This document shows positions 10,650-21,828 of a DNA stretch of 64,000 bases, piece after piece. The notes beneath the pieces were generated by a model, which had not been told where the DNA came from, searched no databases, and was given only the letters and a program-made list of their open reading frames with translations. Source of the DNA: Theobroma cacao. Its lineage: Eukaryota; Streptophyta; Magnoliopsida; Malvales; Malvaceae. Position numbers and translations under genes: made by a program. Position 1 is the first letter of the stretch; each line of letters begins with the position of its first letter. Location of the stretch: positions 33,583,620 through 33,647,619 of the forward strand of contig NC_030858.1 of the NCBI RefSeq assembly GCF_000208745.1. The letters run 5' to 3'.

Positions 10650-11535
10650 ACAACCTAGTATGAATCTTGCTGTAGCAAAAAACTTTCTATTTTTATCTCC
10701 TATCTTGTCCAATTGCTGCCCTATTTTTCATTTCTTTGCTACCATATCTAAGCATGGACTTCTAACATTAAGGACTAAATGAGTTAAATTTAAAATGAAG
10801 ACGTTTAGTGAGAAACCCTCGACCAGTTGAGAAACCCTCATTCGGCTAATAACTAAATCCCAACGTCGCTACACTGCAGCGAGAATGCCTTTCTGCTGCA
10901 GTGAAGATTCGTTGTCGTATTTGACTTGCTTACATATCATTGAAGCTCTCATTCTTCAAATAGTTCGTTATGTATGGGTTCATGAATTTCAAATGATTAA
11001 TCATTTAAGGCTTGATGAGGGGTTTTTAATATAAATGGAACTAAATTGTATTGTTTTGAAACAAGTGCATCATGATTTTAAATTCTCCCTTGTTGTTGCT
11101 TGTTCCCTTCCTTGTTCACTCACTGGGTTTATACTCACCGTTTTTAAACTTCATGTTTTTAGATCACGAGGCAGCCGGTAACTAGGATGAAGTGTCCTTG
11201 TAGACTTGTATCCATCTTTTGGTAGGTGTCTTGGCATTCAGTAGCTGTACATTCGTCTAGGTCCTTCCACTGGAAGTCAAGTATTATTTTGTTGTGTATA
11301 GACAAACCTAATGTAAATTGTTAAGACACATGTTGTAGACAATGTATATATACTTGTTGGTATGCCAGTATGAGATGGCAATGTGTAGTATTGTTTAGAT
11401 TCTAAGTTATGAAATGTGACTTAACAGTTTATGATAGAATGATAAACATGTCAGATTAATAGGCTTGCTTGGGCTTAGTGGATTATGTCCATTGGGCCCA
11501 TGCGTCGATCAAGGCCCAAAATTTGGGTCGTGACA
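10650..11535 (+). repeat. Partial gypsy LTR, head to head with Gypsy-1
   Basis: The segment ends in TTGGGTCGTGACA at 11535, the same terminus as Gypsy-1 but on the opposite strand. It aligns over its length with the reverse complement of 8832-9560 and with 53430-54355: shared blocks are AAACTTTCT...CTTTG-x-TACCATA, CACTGCAGCGAGAATG, GTGCATCATGATTT, TTCACTCACTGGGTTTATACTCA and the final GGCTTGCTTGGGCTTAGTGG. The LTR 5' end is missing. There is no primer-binding site after 11535, so it is a solo or truncated LTR. Confidence 0.8.
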
Positions 11536-12966
11536 ACAAGTACCCTACCCAAACAAGCTACTGATCTATAAAATAAAATAGAAGAAAATAACAAGTGAGT
11601 CATAAAGGCTCCGTGAATGGATACTAGAAAAAAGACAAGCCAAGGGGAAGAGTTTTTTGTAATAAATCATGCTTTGCAAAAACACATGATAATCATATAA
11701 ATCCTTTCGATGACAATGACTTCATCTCCACACTTCCATAAATGCATTTGAAACTTAAAGTGCATTAAAAGGCAATAACCTCAACTTACAAAACATTTAC
11801 GAGGAGAAATCGAAAAGGAGTTATCAAACTCATGTATTCAACATCATTCATTCATAACATGAATGTATCATCCAATAATGATTCGTATCATCATTTCCAT
11901 ATAAGACAATAGTCGTCAAGTCACCAATCATAGGCGTTACTATATCCATTATATAAGTAAGAAGTCAATACACATTATTAACAAAGACAAGGGAAGAATG
12001 GGTACCTTCACCCAATTCATCCTTAGGGTATTTTTACCCCCACACTAAGCTTGAGGAGGGGAAAAGTTGTATGTTCGCCCAACCTTGTCCTTATGGCTTT
12101 TTTACCCCCATATCGAAATTCATAGATGGAAAAGATAGCACGTTTACCGATCTTAACCCTATGGTATCCTTACCCCCACACTAGGTTTTTATAAAGGAAA
12201 AATATGGTACATTTACCAACCTCATTCCTACTATATTCTTACCTTCACATCAAGCTTTTATAAGAAGAAGAGATGGTACATTCTCCAACCTTGTCTCTAT
12301 GGTATTCTTAACCCCACACCGAGCTTTTATAAGTGAAAAAGATGGTATGTTCATCAACCTCAACCTTATGGTATTCTTACCTCCACATTAGGTTTTTATA
12401 AGAGGAAGAAATGGTACGTTCACCAACCTCATCCCTATGGTACTTTGACCCCCACACCGAACTTTTATAAAGGGAAAAATGGTACGTTCAACAACCTCAT
12501 CCTTATGGTATTTTACCACTACACTGGGCTTTTATAAAGGGAATAGATGGTACATTTACCAACCTAGACCTTATAGTATTCTTACCCCCACACAGGGCTT
12601 TTATAAAAGGAAGAGATGGTACATTCACCAACCTCAACCTTATGGTATTCTTACCTCTGTACCAGGCTCAAATCAACATATCACACAATTAAAAATTCTT
12701 ACGAGATCTTACCCAGATCAAGTATCAAATAACAAATCATGATATTCACATGAACCTTGAAATGGTGGAGACCTACTCATCCACATTCATTTTCTCAAAG
12801 AGATGTCGCATTACCCATATTAACCTATAGGCTATAATAATCGAGGAACTTTTGAACAAAATCATTTAAAAGTGCTTGTCCCCCTCATTGAAAACCAATA
12901 CATTGTAAAGATATTTACTACATAGTAGATTGAAAACATCCTTGAAAACTTCATTTCTCATACAAT
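11536..12966. other. Older non-coding repeat, left part
   Basis: No coding signature. Apart from the 12000-12665 minisatellite it is unremarkable AT-rich sequence. It may be continuous with 14641-14718 and 24505-25558, because both intervening elements are bounded by exact target duplications. On the minus strand that composite would begin TGTAAAATCTCACCG at 25558, resembling a long gypsy LTR; this is inference. Confidence 0.45.
12000..12665. repeat. Minisatellite, 68-69 bp unit, nearly 10 copies
   Basis: The core ATGGTAC-x-TTCACCAACCTCA recurs near 12205, 12273, 12342, 12411, 12479, 12547 and 12616, with three more diverged copies to the left. Each unit also carries CTTACCCCCACAC and TTTTATAA. 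The spacing is 68-69 bases, so some reading frames stay open across units (12479-12742), giving a spurious repetitive peptide of 23-residue periods. Confidence 0.95.
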
Positions 12967-12971
12967 GTGAT

Positions 12972-14635
12972 TGATAACTCTACTATATAGAGTTATTTTA
13001 ACACATTTTGAGAGCTTAAGTAGTTAGATCTTTGAGATTTTAGGTTCGAATCTTTAGTTTTTTAGATGTTTTTTTTCGTTTATGGTTGATTATATGTTGA
13101 GTAACTTAATTTAAGTTATTTTAGTTTAATTTTACTTTATTTTGTTTTATATTACTTTAAGAATAGTTATTCTTAATTTATCCTATTACTTTTGTAGGAA
13201 ATTTGATGAAAAAGGTTCATTTGATGAAAAAACCGTACAAATATGTGATGGCTTCATTCATGTATGCTGTAGTATTTCAAGGATAACTTGAGCTACAGAA
13301 GTCCAATAGATACAATTCTTGATCCATTGGAAATCTAAGAGACAGGCTACAACTTTCATGTTCACCACTTTACCAAGTTCAGATCAGATTAAGGTGAAAA
13401 TCGCATTGGAAGATGCTAGATTACTGTTATTCTGCACAAAGCAACACATTAAGTGAAGGGCGTATCCTTGAGTTGCTTAAGGCTGTGGTGTCTAGGAAGC
13501 CAAGGTTATAGTGTTGAGAAGAGCAAGGCTATGAATTTTGTGAAATAAAGGGCATCATACAAAATCTCGAGAGTAAAGCATCGCGGCACCACAAGACAAG
13601 TCATAACTCCACAACGCTAAGGAAGGTAGCGCCGCGATGCTTGAGACATTTCCAAAAATAAAAATTTTTGTGAGATTTTGGAAATTAGGTTATTTGTGGC
13701 TTATTTAAGGATCCATTTTCAGAGGTTCTTAATAGAGGACGACAAACAACTATGTTGGAGAAAATGAGCCAAAAACATAACAAGAAAGCAAGAGAATTTG
13801 AGAGAGAATTGAGATCAAAAGCTTCAACTATTAGTTTCTTTCTCTACTTTTGTGTTTCTCTTATTTTCTTTGACTTGGATTAATGGCTAAATTTCTTTGG
13901 ATGATGTTTTTATTAGTTATTATGAGCTAAATTATCTTTCTAGAATTGTGGTGGATTTCAACATGTAATCTGAATATTTGTTTCTTTTTTATTTACTATG
14001 AATGTGTATAGTTTTGCTTATTCAAATTTGCTCTTAATGCATTTGATTGTCTTGCCAATAATTAACTGATTTGTGAATCTAATTGAGACTTGACCGAAAG
14101 ATTTTAAATTAGACTAAGTTTTGAATAGCATATGTTCACATAATTTAGGTGATTTAATTCGCGATTAGGGTAGTCATACGCTAGTTGCTATACATAATCA
14201 AATTAAAACATTAGCTTAATGAACCTTTTTTAATTGATTACTATAGACAAATAATGACCCAATTAAGTTAGGCATATGTGCAAGCATCTCGACAGAGACT
14301 TGTACATAGCTTTAGATTCTAGGTTAGTAAAACCATCAATGAATATAAATAATATGAGAAGCTGGTATCAGATAAAATGTTGAATGAACCCATAATCTTA
14401 GGTTTAGTCTATTGGTTTTCTCAAAGGAAATTTTAGCTTTGTTAATTAATTTAGTTTTTGCTTTAATTTAGTTTTAATTAATTTTTTAAAAAATCAAGTT
14501 GCTTGAATAAGATTAGTTTGCCATAATTTTAGTACTTAATGAAGATTTAGGAACAAATTCCTATGAGATAAGGTTCTGGACTTACTATCATATTACTTGT
14601 TCGATACGTATACTTGTGTATACTAATTCACAACA
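12972..14635 (+). mobile_element. Solo LTR, 1664 bp, target duplication GTGAT
   Basis: Starts TGATAACTCTAC and ends TTCACAACA; both sides are flanked by the 5-base direct repeat GTGAT (12967-12971 and 14636-14640). No primer-binding site, polypurine tract or coding region lies inside, so this is an LTR left by recombination of a full retrotransposon. A second copy of the same family starts at 62549. Orientation is arbitrary, set by that family comparison. It contains an inverted repeat GCATCGCGGC/GCCGCGATGC (13578-13587 and 13631-13640), a GC-rich island in AT-rich sequence. Confidence 0.9.
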
Positions 14636-14723
14636 GTGATTTAACGAAACAATATAGCATCCATATCATGCAAAGTAATTCTATTGATAAAACATGCTCA
14701 ACTTTACTGTATAAAGTACTTTA

Positions 14724-15815
14724 TGTTGGTCCCATTAATATGTGCTAAAGGGGGATGAATAGCATAATTTGGCTCTTGACAAGATGTCGAGCTAATTTCC
14801 AAAACTTAAGTAAAAACAGAGTATAAGGTGCACAACAATTTAGAGTGGTTCAGTCTAAGACCTACATCCACTACCTTGATTATCCAACCAAGGATTTTCC
14901 TAATGATTTACTAAGAATCCGGTGAAATTCACAAGCTTTCACCAAGCTTTTACAATGGCTTTTTGCAGGCTCAACCAAAACCTTTACACTAGTTTTTCAC
15001 AAGCTCAACTAAAACCTAAAGTGGTTTTCCAAGGCTCAATCACAACCTATAACATTCAGGCTTTCCCAAGCTTGAACAACCCCTTAGAGTGACTCCTTCA
15101 CTCTTAGTATACAAGAAGAGAAGTTAAAGAAAGTACCTATGATCACAAGTTGATCTGATTGGTACAAGATTGAGTGCTAAATACAATGACAGAAAGTAGG
15201 CATTTAAGTGCAGACAAGTGCAGTGAAGCTTTTTGGTTTTNGACAAGTGCAGTGAAGCTTTTTTGGTTTTTCTTCTTTCTAAAGCTCAAATCTCATTCAA
15301 GGCTTCAACAAAACTTGTTTCTCATTGTTGGAAGACCCTTTTATACTTGGAGATGCAACTCTGATGGCAGTTTGACAGTTTATATCCGTTGGAAACAGTT
15401 GAGGATGAGTTCTAGCCGTTAATTTGTCTTATAGTGTTTTGGTTCAAATTGCAGATAGAGAGCTCTTAGTCGATTAACTTGGTTGACTAAGTTGATTTTG
15501 TTTCTCGTTTGCAGATTCTGGCAAAGGGCACTTAGTCGACTGACTTGGTTGACTAAGTTGGTTTTGTTTCTCAAACTCTTTAGCCTGCCATTTCTCTAAT
15601 TTGAAACTTGGTCAACCAATGTTCTTCCTTGTTAAACCAACAAGCTTCCTCCTTGTTATTCAGTTGATTTTATCCTTCTTTTTTTCTTTCAAAAATACTT
15701 TTTGAAGATTTAAGAAATTAATTTCATGTATTAATTTTCTGCACACTTAAGTAAAGGAATTAGGCACAAATAAATGGGAATGTTTTATTATCATCAAAAA
15801 CTAATGGAGCCAACA
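14724..15815 (-). repeat. Copia-Sire 3' LTR
   Basis: Plus-strand limits are TGTTGGTCCC and GGAGCCAACA. It is 1092 bases long against 1064 for its partner. The excess is a 30-base duplication around the N at 15241, probably an assembly artefact; without it the lengths are 1062 and 1064. Confidence 0.95.
15212..15271. other. Single-N join with duplicated flanks (assembly artefact)
   Basis: GACAAGTGCAGTGAAGC plus TTTTTGGTTTT appears immediately before and after the N at 15241. The other LTR has it once (near 23927). This looks like two contig ends overlapping by about 29 bases that were joined with an N instead of merged. Confidence 0.85.
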
Positions 15816-16655
15816 ATCTCTCCCTTTTTGATGATGACAAAACACTCATTGATAACAGCATAGTGACATTTTAAATTCTTTTTAGTTTTTTACAGGAATT
15901 GAGAATTGCTCCCCCTAAGTATAAGCTCCATCTTAGTGTGTGCATATTTTGCTTATTTTATTTCAACCAGTTTTATTCTCATCATATAGACAATGATATT
16001 GTATATTTAGAGAATATATATGTGCAGCAATATAAAGTGATTTGCATCTAGAGATTTTCAACTGTAAGTTTTGACAGATTTTTATCTATGTTCCAGCAGC
16101 TATCAACAGTCAATTGATTTCATATTGTGTCTACATCTTCCACATTTCAATTGATATGCTATATGCTTCATCTATAACTCATTCTCATCAGACATTATAT
16201 GAATATTATCTATCAGCATATTAGCAGCAGATTTTGTTTATGACAGTCAACATATCAAAACATCAGCATATTTCAATTTACAGCTGTTAAATATCATAAA
16301 TATGTCAGCATTCATATTTCACATATATCCAAATAAATAACAAAATTAAAGCTAAGTGTTTAAGTGCCACCAAGGCATAAACAACAGTTGAATAAAAAGT
16401 ATTTCAAAAATGCCCCTGGACTAGTTTTGCTTCTTATCTCCTATTTCTCTAATTTCATGCTCCCTTGGTTCTTCTTTCTTTCATTTCCTAGGTTATTGGT
16501 TCCTCTACCCTAACATTTTTTTTTGTAAACATTATTTTCTGGTTCCTACTCCCCCTTTTTGTCAACATCAAAGGAAGGGGATTCTACTCATCGGATAAAG
16601 CAGAGGGAGAGGATTTAGTTCCATAGAAAGGGTTAAGAGGAAACAAAGAGGGTTC
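15816..16655 (-). other. Copia-Sire 3' untranslated region and polypurine tract
   Basis: Next to the 3' LTR the minus strand reads AAAAAGGGAGAGAT (15829-15816), a polypurine tract that would prime plus-strand DNA. The rest up to 16655 is AT-rich, rich in CATATT and CAGCA words, with no frame. Confidence 0.75.
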
Positions 16656-17306
16656 TTAGAGAGGAGATGACTTTCTAGGAGAGGAGTCTAGAGAAGATCT
16701 GTCTATAACATGAACTGGACTATGAGGAGAAGAGGCTGAAACTAGTTTGGACTTCTCTGCCAATCTGGAAGACTTTTTTCTTTTAAGAAAAGTTATCTTG
16801 GTTGCCATAGTCTTCCTTCCTTTGGTTGATTGTTTTGCCTCAACTAGTGGTGCTGTGGTAACTTCTGGTTTCCTTGTTTTTGCCTTTAGTTTGGGAGTTG
16901 AAGCAGGTTTCTTTCCTTTTCTTACATTTGCATAATCTTTCTGAGTTGTTATCTTTACAGTGTCTTTTTCAACTTGTTCCTCTATGACCATTTGATGAAA
17001 AATGTCCATAATGGAAACTTCTTCTGAATTCGGAGAAGAGGCCTGTTGTTTCTCAATTTGTGCACCAACTACTTCAGTCCCTTGTTCTGAGTCATTTTTG
17101 CTTTGAGGTTCAAGGGAGGGTGATTTGGCTGGCTGTTCAACTCCTTGTGGGGAGTCCTCAGTTTGCAGAACAGCACTGGCAGACTTGTAAGTAGAGCCTT
17201 CTGCTTGAGTGCTAAAACTTGCAGACTTCTTTGCTGGCTTTGCTGAACCTTCAGCACTTTGCTGTGCAGGTGCAGTGCTAGATGTGGCAGAACTGTCTAT
17301 AGCCAC
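16656..17306 (-). pseudogene. Sirevirus third gene, C-terminal low-complexity part
   Basis: This open frame of about 216 codons continues the gene starting at 18193 after a single frameshift near 17306. It has no ATG of its own at its start (a GTG lies there), which supports a break rather than a separate gene. The product is rich in Ser, Ala, Lys, Pro and Gln: AQQSAEGSAKPAKKSASF, later KGRKTMATKITFLKRKKSS and a Ser/Pro tail ending SPRKSSPL. No membrane segment or known domain is visible. Such charged low-complexity tails are common in plant retrotransposon third genes. Function unknown. Confidence 0.7.
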
Positions 17307-18193
17307 AGGTTCAGACGCAATGTTTCTTTCTCCTTTAGCTTGTTTTCCAACTCAGTGATTTTATCTTCCATCTTTTGTAGCTTCACTCCTTGGTCAGTCA
17401 GCTTACCATCAATCCTCATAAATAGATTAAAAATCATCTCATTCGAAAATCTAAAAAGAGTTTCTTTAGGTTGAGCAGGCAGACTATGATCTTTTCTTGG
17501 GCCAATTTTGGAGGTTTTGATAAACTTCTTTCCATCGAGCACATACCCCATCTTAATTAAGCTGCCATAATAAATGGCTTGGTCTTTGGTTTTCACCAGG
17601 TCCATATCATACGTTTTAACCCATATTCCTTTCTTCTGCATAAGGGATGTAATCACATTCGCATATGGCAAATTTATCTTATCAAGTTTGCAGGCACTTC
17701 TCATTTTCTCAATCATAAATCTCTCCAAATTTAGAGACACTCTATTAGAAGCATGCTCCATCGGCCAAAGATCTTGGAGGTTGATGTAGCTAAGACTTCC
17801 ACTCCTCCCTTGAATATTTGCTACAATGAAGTAATGTAGTATCCTAATCTGTGGATTGATTATTAGACCTGAATTACTTTTAGAGGAGTATTTTTCTTTT
17901 CTTCCAGTGATGATCTCCCATAGTGAGGACGGATCATATTTCTCTGGAAGTTCAAATTCACCTACTTCACCCTCTAATTTCAGTAAGTTCCCTAAATCTC
18001 CAGCAGTCACAATAAACTCTTTTCCATTTAAATAGACATTCAGCCCATCTCTTAGTTTCTCGGTTATTTCTTTTACTGAAGCAGGCACAATTTTCTGTTT
18101 CTTCTTTTGACTTTTTGTTCTAGTTTCTTCTTTCATTGGCCTTTTTCCTTTCTTCTTCTCTGATACTTCTTTACTTTGAGATGTTCTAGCCAT
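17297..18193 (-). CDS. Sirevirus third gene (envelope-like position), N-terminal part
   Basis: The frame opens at an ATG (18193), preceded by AT-rich sequence downstream of pol, and encodes 298 residues. Residues 1-40 are strongly basic (KEVSEKKKGKRPMKEE, KSQKKKQK), resembling a nuclear localisation region. Residues about 60-240 form a globular part with LGNLLKLEGEVGEFELP, then IRILHYFIVANI and NLERFMIEKM; this recalls the 'putative plant transposon protein' family (PF20167-like) from third genes of plant retroelements. Residues about 255-290 (KLQKMEDKITELENKLKEKE) form a coiled coil. The place after pol is where SIRE1-type elements carry the so-called env-like gene, but I see no signal peptide or transmembrane helix, so an envelope role is unsupported. 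The frame breaks at 17306. Confidence 0.72.
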   Translation of the reverse strand: MARTSQSKEVSEKKKGKRPMKEETRTKSQKKKQKIVPASVKEITEKLRDGLNVYLNGKEFIVTAGDLGNLLKLEGEVGEFELPEKYDPSSLWEIITGRKEKYSSKSNSGLIINPQIRILHYFIVANIQGRSGSLSYINLQDLWPMEHASNRVSLNLERFMIEKMRSACKLDKINLPYANVITSLMQKKGIWVKTYDMDLVKTKDQAIYYGSLIKMGYVLDGKKFIKTSKIGPRKDHSLPAQPKETLFRFSNEMIFNLFMRIDGKLTDQGVKLQKMEDKITELENKLKEKETLRLNLWL

Positions 18194-18589
18194 TTTGGTT
18201 CTAGAAATTTCTAAAGGTCTGAGTCGGTTTTAGAGGCAACTAGGAAGATTTAGGTTTTTGTTTTCAGAAAAATGGGTTACAGAGGAGAGGGAAGAAGAGG
18301 TTGGCAGCAGTTATTGCTCAGAAAACTTCTCATCTTCGTTTAAGAACCGCCTTACTTTTATTTCTTTATTATTTTAAATCTCCCTCTAAAGTTTTGATTA
18401 TTTACCTTTGGCAACTCTGCTCTTTTCCTCTTTACACCCAGTAAATTAAATTTTTACCACAATTTACTCTTTTTTTATTAAACTCACTAAGTCTTATTAT
18501 TTAAGGATGTCAGGCCACTCATAGTTGACTAAGAATTCCTTAGTCGACTGAATGCATTCTGATTTCAATGTGAGAGTTAAAAGATTTTC

Positions 18590-19740
18590 TTATAATTCTT
18601 TCACATTAACCATCCTCATATTTCTTCTAATCTCACAAAATTTATCTTCACTCAGTGGTTTGGTAGAAATGTTTGCTAATTGATGTAGAGTATTCACAAA
18701 GTCTATTTTAATGTCATTTTTCACTACATGGTCTCTAATGAAATGGTGTCTAAATTCAATGTGCTTAGTCCTAGAATGTTGCACAGGATTTTTTGATATA
18801 CTGATTACACTTGTGTTGTCACAATATATTGGTACATTATGCATAATTATTCCATAATCTTTTAATTGTTGCTTGATCCAAAGGATTTGTGCACAGCAAC
18901 TACCAAATAAAACATATTCAACCTCTACTGTAGATAGTGCTACTGAGTTTTACTTTTTGCTAAACCAAGACACAAGCATCCTTCCTGAAAATTGGCATGT
19001 TCCACTAGTGCTTTTCCTATCAGTTCTGCTACCAGCAAAGTCAGCATCTGAATATCCAACTAAGTTAAGAGTTGAGTTTCTAAAGTACCATATTCCTAGT
19101 TCTTGAGTGTCTATGAGGTATCTAAAAATTCTCTTAACAGCTGTTAGGTGTGATTCATTAGGCTGTGACTAAAATCTAGCACATAAGCACACACAAAACT
19201 GAATAACTGGTCTACTTACTGTTAAGTAAAGAAGGGAGCCAATCATACCTCTATAGAGCTTTTGATCTACATCTTTTCCTTTTTCATCTATGTCAAGTTT
19301 GGTAGATGTACTCATTGGTGTGGAAATTGATTTCAGCTTCAACGTATCAAATTTCTTAAGCATATCATGAGTATATCTTTCTTGATTGATGAAGATTCCT
19401 TCCTTACTTTGCTTAATTTGAAGACCAAGGAAGTACTTCAACTCTCCCATCATGCTCATTTCAAATTCAACCTACATTTCTTTGCAAAGTTCTTGCATAA
19501 AGCTTCATTAGTTGCACCAAATACAATATCATCTACATATATTTGCACAACAAGTAAATCATCTAGATATCTTTTAATGAACAACGTAGTATCGATGTTG
19601 CTTCTATCATATCCTTTTTCAACTAGAAAATTAAAAGCCTCTCATACCAAGCTCTAGGAGCTTGTTTCAATCCATACAATGCTCTGTGAAGCTTAAAGAC
19701 ATGATTAGATTTTTCAAAATCTTCAAAACCAGGTGGTTAT
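18590..19740 (-). pseudogene. Copia-Sire reverse transcriptase end and RNase H
   Basis: From about 19560 the minus strand reads YVDDIVFGATNE, the intact RT catalytic box of copia, followed in another frame by GELKYFLGLQI (19459-19169) and SRPVIQFCVCLCARF, equivalent to TRPDI-x-F-x-V-x-L-x-ARF. The frame 18844-18590 gives PIYCDNTSVISISKNPVQHS and RTKHIEFRHHFIRDHV, the C-terminal half of RNase H with its conserved CDN and H-x-x-IR-x-HF-type blocks. Stops separate the pieces, so no full enzyme is made. The frame seen on the plus strand at 18873-19106 is antisense to this region. Confidence 0.88.
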
Positions 19741-20075
19741 TATACAAAAACTTCCTCTTGAATTAATCCATTTAAGAATTCACTTTTTACATCCATTTGG
19801 TACAACTTAAAATTCATGAAGCATGCAAAAGCTAGCAACAACCTTATAGCTTCAATCCTAGCTACGGGAGCAAAGGTTTGATCATAAACTATTCCTTCTT
19901 CTTGGTTGTATTCTTTTGCTACCAGCCTACCTTTATTTCTAACTACATTTTCTTGCTCATCTACTTTATTTCTAAATACCCATTTAGTACTAACAATAAG
20001 ATGATTTGAAGGTCTAGGTACCAATGACCATACATGATTTCTAATGAATTGATCAAGTTCTTCTTGCATGGCCAT
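19740..20075 (-). pseudogene. Copia-Sire reverse transcriptase, N-terminal half
   Basis: The minus frame carries MQEELDQFIRNHVWSLV, KWVFRNKVDE, RLVAKEYNQEEGIVYDQTFA and KLYQMDVKSEFLNG, all canonical copia RT blocks (family form: W...KWVF..K.D..G...R.KARLVA.G..Q..GIDY..TFAPVAR). The first catalytic Asp in QMDVK is present. The frame ends at 19740 just after EEVF and resumes in another frame toward YVDD. Between here and the integrase (20076-20800) the region is shifted and stop-rich. Confidence 0.9.
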
Positions 20076-20799
20076 TATCCAACTTTTCTCATTTTCAGCT
20101 TCTTCAAAGTTTTTAGGTTCAATTTGAGATATAAAAGCTGAAAACTTACAAGTTTCTCTAGTTGCTTCCTAGTTCTAACTCCTTGTGAAATGTCACCTAT
20201 TTTTTAGTTTTGTGGGTGATCTCTAACAAATCTCCAACTTCTTGGTAGATCATCATGCTGATTTTCTGCTCTTTGTAGATTTCCTTAAAATCAGAGTTTC
20301 ATTTTCTCTTTTAGATGAGCTTTCTTCATTATTTTTATTGTTCTCTAAGCTCATTTCCTCCATTTATTTTTCTAGGATTTCTATATCATCATCATCATCA
20401 TGAACTTCTTTTTGTAATGCAATTGACTCATCAAAAACTAAATGGACTGATTCTTCCACGGTAAGGGTCCTTTTGTTAAAAGTTCTATAGGCCTTTGAGT
20501 TTAATGCATATCTTAAAAATATTGCTTCATCACTCTTTGCATCAAACTTCCCTAGGGGTTATTTTCCATTGTTCAATACAAAACATTTACAGTCAAAACT
20601 CCTAAGGTGAGAAATATTTGGTTTCTTACCTTTGTAAAGATCATATGGAGTCTTTGAAATCAAGGGTCTTATTGACTCTATTAAGGATATAAGTTGTTGT
20701 ATTTACTGCCTCAACCCAAAGATATTTAGGTAGGTTGTTCTCACATAACATGGTTCTAGCCATTTCTTTTAATGTTCTGTTTTTCCTCTCTACAACTCC

Positions 20800-21123
20800 A
20801 TTTTGCTAGGGTGTTCTAGGTGTAAAAAAATTGTGATCCAACCCCTTTTCATTACAAAATTTTTCAAACTCATCATTCTCAAATTTTCCTCCATGGTCAC
20901 TCTTTACGCTAATTGTGGCTAATCCTTTTTCATTTTCTACTTTCTTACAATAACTTAATAATGCTTGTAGAGCATCATTCTTATGTGCAAGGAAGTATAC
21001 CCAAGTATATCTAGAGTAGTCATCAATTATTACAAAGCCATGAGATTTACCTTCTAAGCTAGTTGTGCTTATTGGACCAAATAGATCAATGTGCAACAAT
21101 ACAAGAGGTCTCGATGTTGACAC
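20800..21123 (-). pseudogene. Copia-Sire integrase core
   Basis: The minus frame reads PLVLLHIDLFGPISTTSLEG, IIDDYSRYTWVYFL, then VKSDHGGKFENDEFEKFC, placing the D, D and E of the DDE catalytic triad in the usual spacing. It ends at a stop (20806 region) exactly where the conserved Q of TPQQNG should be, that is TP followed by TAG, a CAG to TAG change. The following NGVVERKN-like block is visible beyond it. So the core is well preserved but truncated by one nonsense mutation. Confidence 0.9.
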
Positions 21124-21267
21124 TATTTTCTTAGTCTTAAAGGATGTTCTAACTTATTTTCCTAGTTGGCAAGCATCACATATCCTATCTTTTTCAAATT
21201 TCAATTCCGGTAGTCCAGCAACAAGATTTTGCTTTATTAATTTAAACATAGTATGCATGCTTATATG

Positions 21268-21732
21268 TCATAATCTCCTATGCCATAACCAGCTATCATT
21301 CTCAGCATTTGCAGCAAAACATACTTCACTATTCACATCAAGGTCTTCAAGAAAAATTACATACATGTTCTTCAACCTTTTTCCTATAAATGAGATTTTA
21401 TTTGCACTCATATCAATCACTTCACACTTAGTTGAATCAAAACATACTTTAAATCTTTTATCACATAATTGACTAATGCTTAATAGATTATACTTTAAGC
21501 CTTTAACTAACAACACATGACTAATTTGGGTTTGGGAACTCTTACCAACTGTACCTATACCATGGATTCTGCCTTTTGAATCATCTCTAAAGGATACAGT
21601 TCCTCCCTTTCTCTTTTCCAATTGAGCAAACAGCTCTTCATGTCCTGTGATGTGCCGTGAACAGTCATTATCCAAGTACCAAGGTTGTTTCTTCCTAAGT
21701 TGAGCTCTTGAACATGTCTCTTTTAAGTCCAA
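21268..21732 (-). pseudogene. Copia-Sire protease and GAG-pre-integrase
   Basis: Minus-frame WYLDNDCSRHITG corresponds to WYLDSGCSRHMTG of Sireviruses; the active-site triad D-S-G has become D-N-D, so the protease would be dead. Downstream are ISHVLLVKGLKYNLLSISQL and, at the end, SWLWHRRL, the start of the GAG-pre-integrase zinc region (H-x-R-LGH). The frame breaks there; the finger's remaining residues lie in the next frame toward 21200. Confidence 0.88.
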
Positions 21733-21828
21733 CTCAACCTACAAAACAGAATTTCAGTTCTTCTTTATAGGTACCCATACTTTGATGGGTCCTTGAGTGT
21801 TAGTTGCAGTAAAGGATCCCTTAGGAAC

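Noticed and set aside
12000..12665. Possible CRISPR array
   Set aside because: Units are contiguous and diverged with no unique spacers, in a plant nuclear context.
12479..12742. 87-codon open frame with repeated peptide
   Set aside because: Product of the 68-69 bp minisatellite; other units of the array do not keep the frame.
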